NCBI GenBank assembly: GCA_905221605.1
Contig: CAJNDS010002450.1
Coordinates: forward strand, 93,324 to 157,323
Reading direction: 5' to 3'
Source of the DNA: Symbiodinium natans
Lineage: Eukaryota > Sar > Dinophyceae > Suessiales > Symbiodiniaceae
DNA length: 64,000 nucleotides
The position numbers and the translations under genes are program-made. Each line of letters begins with the position of its first letter. The first letter of the stretch is position 1. Shown here in pieces: positions 59,659-64,000 of this stretch. The notes beneath the pieces are model-generated. The model saw nothing but the letters and a program-made list of their open reading frames with translations, was not told the origin of the DNA and ran no database searches.

Positions 59659-59665
59659 TGTGTCG
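58546..59665 (+). repeat. 1.1-kb TG/CG-rich alternating tract
   Basis: Starts at the acacacgtgtgtg core of one satellite subunit and ends in another. Blocks of TGCG, GTGTGTGC, TGTGTGG and pure TG follow each other. Almost strictly alternating purine-pyrimidine, so prone to Z-DNA. All three plus-strand frames are largely open (Cys-Val repeats) and not credible genes. Confidence 0.97.
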
Positions 59666-59756
59666 CACAGCAGCAGTTAAGCTTTCGACAAACTCAACGT
59701 TCATCTGCTGCTGAGCCAGGGCCACCTGTTTCTGCATCACACATGTGTGTGTGCTC

Positions 59757-59757
59757 A

Positions 59758-59787
<30 letters not shown>
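59757..59787 (+). repeat. (CAG)n microsatellite
   Basis: About ten CAG units in a satellite subunit; the equivalent subunit at 57853-57879 has about nine. Confidence 0.97.
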
Positions 59788-59788
<1 letters not shown>

Positions 59789-61529
59789 TGAACTCTGGAA
59801 AGCTTAGCATGAGTTTTGCCAAGGAATGATGCTTTCTGCAACACACATGTGTGTTCAAACAGCTGCAATTGGTTCCATGCTTTCTGCAACACCCATGTCC
59901 TGACCGCAGCAGTTGAATTTCGACAAACTTATCATCCGTTTGCTGCTAAGCGTTTGGCTCACCCCAGGCACCCTGCTTTCTGCAGAACACATGTGTGTGC
60001 TCACGGCAGCAGTGACTGCACATTCGCAAGCTTAACCAAAATCTTTTGCGAAGCAAGCGCTGGGCGACTTAGCGAGGATGCCCTGCTTTCCGCAACACAC
60101 ACATGTATGCTGTCACAGAAGCTATTAAACTTTTGACAAACTTAACATCAAGCTTCTCCTGGACACTCGGCTAGGCCAGGGCCACCTCCTTTCTGCATCC
60201 CACACATGTGTGTGCTCGCAGCAGCAGCAACTGAACTCTGGACACCTTAACATGAGTTTTGCAAAGCAAACGCTGGGCTGAGCTAGTGTTCCCTGCAACA
60301 CACATATGTGCTGGCACAGCTGCAATTGCCAGTTTCCTGCTTTCGCAACACACGTGTCTGGTTTTGCTGCAGCAAATGAAGTATCGACAACAAACTTAAC
60401 GCCCCAGTTCTTGCCACGCAAAAGCTGGGCTGAGCCAGGGCTCCCAGAGTTCTGCAACACACATGTGTGTTCGCTCAGCTGCAATTGCCAGGGTTTCCTG
60501 CTTCCTGCAACACACGTGTGTTCTCACAGCAGCAATTGAACTTTCGGAAAAAGGACGCGACACAAATACTGGGCTGAGACAAGGTTCCCTGTGTTCTCAC
60601 AGCAGCACGTGAACCTGCGCAGAACGAATCATGGGCTGAGCGAGGGTTCCCTGCTTGCTGCAAGACACATGTGTGTGTTCTTACGGCAGCAATTGAAGCG
60701 TCGAAAAACTTAAAATCAAGCTTCTGCTCAACACATCCTCCCTGCTTTCTGCAACAGACGCGTGTGTTCGCTCAGCAGCAATTAGACTTTCGCCAAACTC
60801 AACATTCATCTGCTGCTAAACACTCGGCTGAGCCAGGGCCACCTGCTTTCTGCATCACACACACACACATATGTGTGCTCACAGCAGCAGCCACTGATTT
60901 CTGGACAGTTTCTGCTAAGCAAACGCTGAGATGAGACAGGGTTCCCTGCTTCTGCAACACACATGTGTGTTGGCACAGCTGCATTGCCTGTTTCCTGCTT
61001 GCAACACACATGTCTGTTTTTTGCAGCAGCAACGAAACCATCAACAAACTTAACACCCAAGAACTCTACGCAAACGCTGGGCTGAGCCAAGGCTCCCTGC
61101 TTTCTGCAACACACATGTGTGTTCGCGCAGCTGCAATTGCCAGGCCAGGGCTTCATGCTTCCTGCAACACACACGTGTGTTCTCACAGCAGCAATTGACC
61201 TTTCGGAAAAAGGACGCGACACAAATGCTGGGCTGAGACAAGGTTCCCTGTGTTCGCAGCAGCACGTGAACCTTCAAAAAAAACTTAACACACAGCCTGC
61301 ACAAAGCAAATCATGGGCTGGGCGAGGGTTCCCTGCTTGCTGCAACACACATGTGTGTGTGTTCTTACGGCAGCAATTGAGGTGTCGAAAAAACTTAACA
61401 TCAACGTTCTGCTCAACACATCCTGAGCTGAGCCGGGGTTCCCTGCTTTCTGCAACACACGTGTGTGTTCGCGCAGCTGCAATTGACAAGGCTTCCTGCT
61501 TTCTGCAACACACACGTGTGCTCTCACAG

Positions 61530-63240
61530 CAGCAAGTGAACTCTCGGTAAAAGGATGCGACACAAATACAGAGCTGAGGCAAGGTTGCCTGTGTTCTCAC
61601 AGCAGCACGTGAACCTTCCAAAAAACTTCACGCACAGCCTGCGCAGAACGAATCATGGGCTGAGCGAAGGTTCCCTGCTTGCTGCAACACACATGTGTGT
61701 GTTCTTTCGGCAGCAATTGAGGCGTCGAAAAACTTAACATCAACGTTCTGCTCAACACATCCTGAGCTGAGCCGGGGTTCCCTGCTTTCTGCAACACACG
61801 CGTGTGTTCACACAGCAGCAAGTAGACTTTCGCCAAACTCAACATTCATCTGCTGCTAAACACTCGGCTGAACTACGGCCACCTGCTTTCTGCATCACAC
61901 CCCTGTGTGTGCTCACTGCAGCAGCACCTGGACTCTGGAAAGCTGAACATGCCTTTTGGGGCTAAGCAAACGCTGGGATGAGCTGGAGTTCCCTGCTTCT
62001 GCAACACACACACGTGTGTCTCACAGCAGCAAGTGAACTCTCGGTAAAAGGATGCGACACAAATACAGAGCTGAGGCAAGGTTGCCTGTGTTCTCACAGC
62101 AGCACGTGAACCTTCCAAAAAACTTCACGCACAGCCTGCGCAGAACGAATCATGGGCTGAGCGAAGGTTCCCTGCTTGCTGCAACACACATGTGTGTGTT
62201 CTTTCGGCAGCAATTGAGGCGTCGAAAAACTTAACATCAACGTTCTGCTCAACACATCCTGAGCTGAGCCGGGGTTCCCTGCTTTCTGCAACACACGTGT
62301 GTGTTCGCGCAGCTGCAATTGACAAGGCTTCCTGCTTTCTGCAACACACACGTGTGCTCTCACAGCAGCAAGTGAACTCTCGGTAAAAGGATGCGACACA
62401 AATACAGAGCTGAGGCAAGGTTGCCTGTGTTCTCACAGCAGCACGTGAACCTTCCAAAAAACTTCACGCACAGCCTGCGCAGAACGAATCATGGGCTGAG
62501 CGAAGGTTCCCTGCTTGCTGCAACACACATGTGTGTGTTCTTTCGGCAGCAATTGAGGCGTCGAAAAACTTAACATCAACGTTCTGCTCAACACATCCTG
62601 AGCTGAGCCGGGGTTCCCTGCTTTCTGCAACACACGTGTGTGTTCGCGCAGCTGCAATTGACAAGGCTTCCTGCTTTCTGCAACACACACGTGTGCTCTC
62701 ACAGCAGCAAGTGAACTCTCGGTAAAAGGATGCGACACAAATACAGAGCTGAGGCAAGGTTGCCTGTGTTCTCACAGCAGCACGTGAACCTTCCAAAAAA
62801 CTTCACGCACAGCCTGCGCAGAACGAATCATGGGCTGAGCGAAGGTTCCCTGCTTGCTGCAACACACATGTGTGTGTTCTTTCGGCAGCAATTGAGGCGT
62901 CGAAAAACTTAACATCAACGTTCTGCTCAACACATCCTGAGCTGAGCCGGGGTTCCCTGCTTTCTGCAACACACGCGTGTGTTCACACAGCAGCAAGTAG
63001 ACTTTCGCCAAACTCAACATTCATCTGCTGCTAAACACTCGGCTGAACTACGGCCACCTGCTTTCTGCATCACACCCCTGTGTGTGCTCACTGCAGCAGC
63101 ACCTGGACTCTGGAAAGCTGAACATGCCTTTTGGGGCTAAGCAAACGCTGGGATGAGCTGGAGTTCCCTGCTTCTGCAACACACACGTGTGTTCTCACAG
63201 CAGCAATTGACCTTTCGGAAAAAGGACGCGACACAAATGC
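61530..63240. repeat. 339-bp satellite higher-order units, nearly identical
   Basis: The segment around 62052 recurs at 62391 and 62730 (period 339 bp) with virtually no change. A further copy begins at 61555, 497 bp before 62052. The block 61597-61845 recurs at 62772-63020 (offset 1175 = 497+339+339). This shows recent local amplification. Confidence 0.93.
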
Positions 63241-64000
63241 TGGGCTGAGACAAGGTTCCCTGTGTTCGCAGCAGCACGTGAACCTTCAAAAAAAACTTAA
63301 CACACAGCCTGCACAAAGCAAATCATGGGCTGGGCGAGGGTTCCCTGCTTGCTGCAACACACATGTGTGTGTTCTTACGGCAGCAATTGAGGTGTCGAAA
63401 AAACTTAACATCAACGTTCTGCTCAACACATCCTGAGCTGAGCCGGGGTTCCCTGCTTTCTGCAACACACGTGTGTGTTCGCGCAGCTGCAATTGACAAG
63501 GCTTCCTGCTTTCTGCAACACACACGTGTGCTCTCACAGCAGCAATTGATCTTTCGGTAAAAGGACGCGACACACATGCTGGGCTGAGACAAGGTTGCCT
63601 GTGTTCTCACAGCAGCACGTGAACCTTCCAAAAAACTCACGCACAGCCTGCGCAGAACAAATCATAGGCTGAGCGAAGGTTCCCTGCTTGCTGCAACACA
63701 CATGTGTGTGTTCTTATGGCAGCAATTGATGCGTCGAAAAACTTAACATCAACGTTCTGCTCAACACATCCTGAGCTGAGCCGGGGTTCCCTGCTTTCTG
63801 CAACAGACACGTGTGTTCGCACAGCAGCAATTAGACTTTCGCCAAACTCAACATTCATCTGCTGCCAAACGCTCGGCAGAACCAGGGCCACCTGCTTTCT
63901 GCATCACACACATGTGTGTGCTCACAGCAGCAGCAACTCAGCTCTGGAAAGCTAAACACGCCTTTTGGCTAAGCAAATGCTGCGATGAACCAAAGTTCCC

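Larger units (their letters stand above)
57840..64000. repeat. Complex satellite with higher-order organisation
   Basis: Subunits of roughly 60-110 bp alternate in fixed order. Most contain tgctttctgcaacacac, a palindromic acacatgtgt core and cacagcagcaa. Types can be told apart by tails: ctctggaaagcttaacatg, gacaacaaacttaac, ctttcggaaaaaggacgcga, cacgtgaaccttc, gcctgcgcagaacgaatcatgg, gtcgaaaaacttaacatca. The ordered block recurs at 57.85, 59.76 and 60.6 kb and onward to the window end. Open frames here are by-products of the repeat. Confidence 0.93.

Noticed and set aside
58550-59830. Very long open frames of Cys-Val/His-Thr repeats on both strands
   Set aside because: They are read through TG/CG simple sequence that lacks stops in several frames at once.
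61530-63240. Regular direct repeats resembling a CRISPR array
   Set aside because: Units of 339 bp with internal subrepeats, no unique spacers and no cas genes; it is a eukaryotic satellite.
57900-63960. Many 60-140 codon frames in the satellite, some repeated
   Set aside because: They repeat because the DNA repeats; frames differ between subunits and no motif or start context is conserved.

Overview
The window reads as dinoflagellate nuclear DNA, most likely from a Symbiodiniaceae-type alga (inference). The support comes from several independent signs: many interstitial arrays of the TTTAGGG telomere-type heptamer; an exon chain whose in-frame joins use GT, GC and GA splice donors with AG|G acceptors, a known dinoflagellate habit; a relic of the dinoflagellate spliced-leader 3' end inside an LTR; and a retrotransposon carrying a C5-cytosine DNA methyltransferase, a type reported from Symbiodinium. 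No bacterial operon, rRNA, tRNA or CRISPR array was found.

Layout. 1-3.5 kb: AT-rich spacer with a LINE endonuclease remnant, a diverged tandem duplication and GAT microsatellites. 3.84-13.75 kb: a complete Ty1/copia element (Copia-1) with ~98% identical LTRs, a 5-bp target duplication and a 2471-residue polyprotein with a ~690-residue unknown C-terminal extension; it splits an older minus-strand reading frame. 15.2-28.4 kb (minus): a giant non-LTR element with a 1942-codon ORF containing a DNMT domain, then endonuclease, reverse transcriptase, RNase H and a further C-terminal domain, with a one-base frameshift at RT motif A and hairpin repeats in its leader. 30.5-37.7 kb: a second copia element (Copia-2) with identical 179-bp LTRs, so very young; two unoccupied copies of its target lie just downstream.

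37.7-40.7 kb holds a tandem repeat family whose units end in short A-runs. 40.8-54.3 kb (minus) holds the most unusual feature: an ankyrin-repeat gene in small exons whose introns consist largely of telomere-type repeats (7-, 8- and 9-mer variants, both orientations); another LINE lies in its largest intron. Possible further minus-strand exons lie at 56.7-57.8 kb. From 57.8 kb to the end there is a satellite with higher-order structure, interrupted by ~1.1 kb of TG/CG-rich alternating sequence.

Apart from the ankyrin gene and some unassigned ORFs, nearly all coding capacity belongs to retroelements. Domains were assigned by eye from motifs; exon joins were made by hand from reading frame, splice dinucleotides and the ankyrin consensus.
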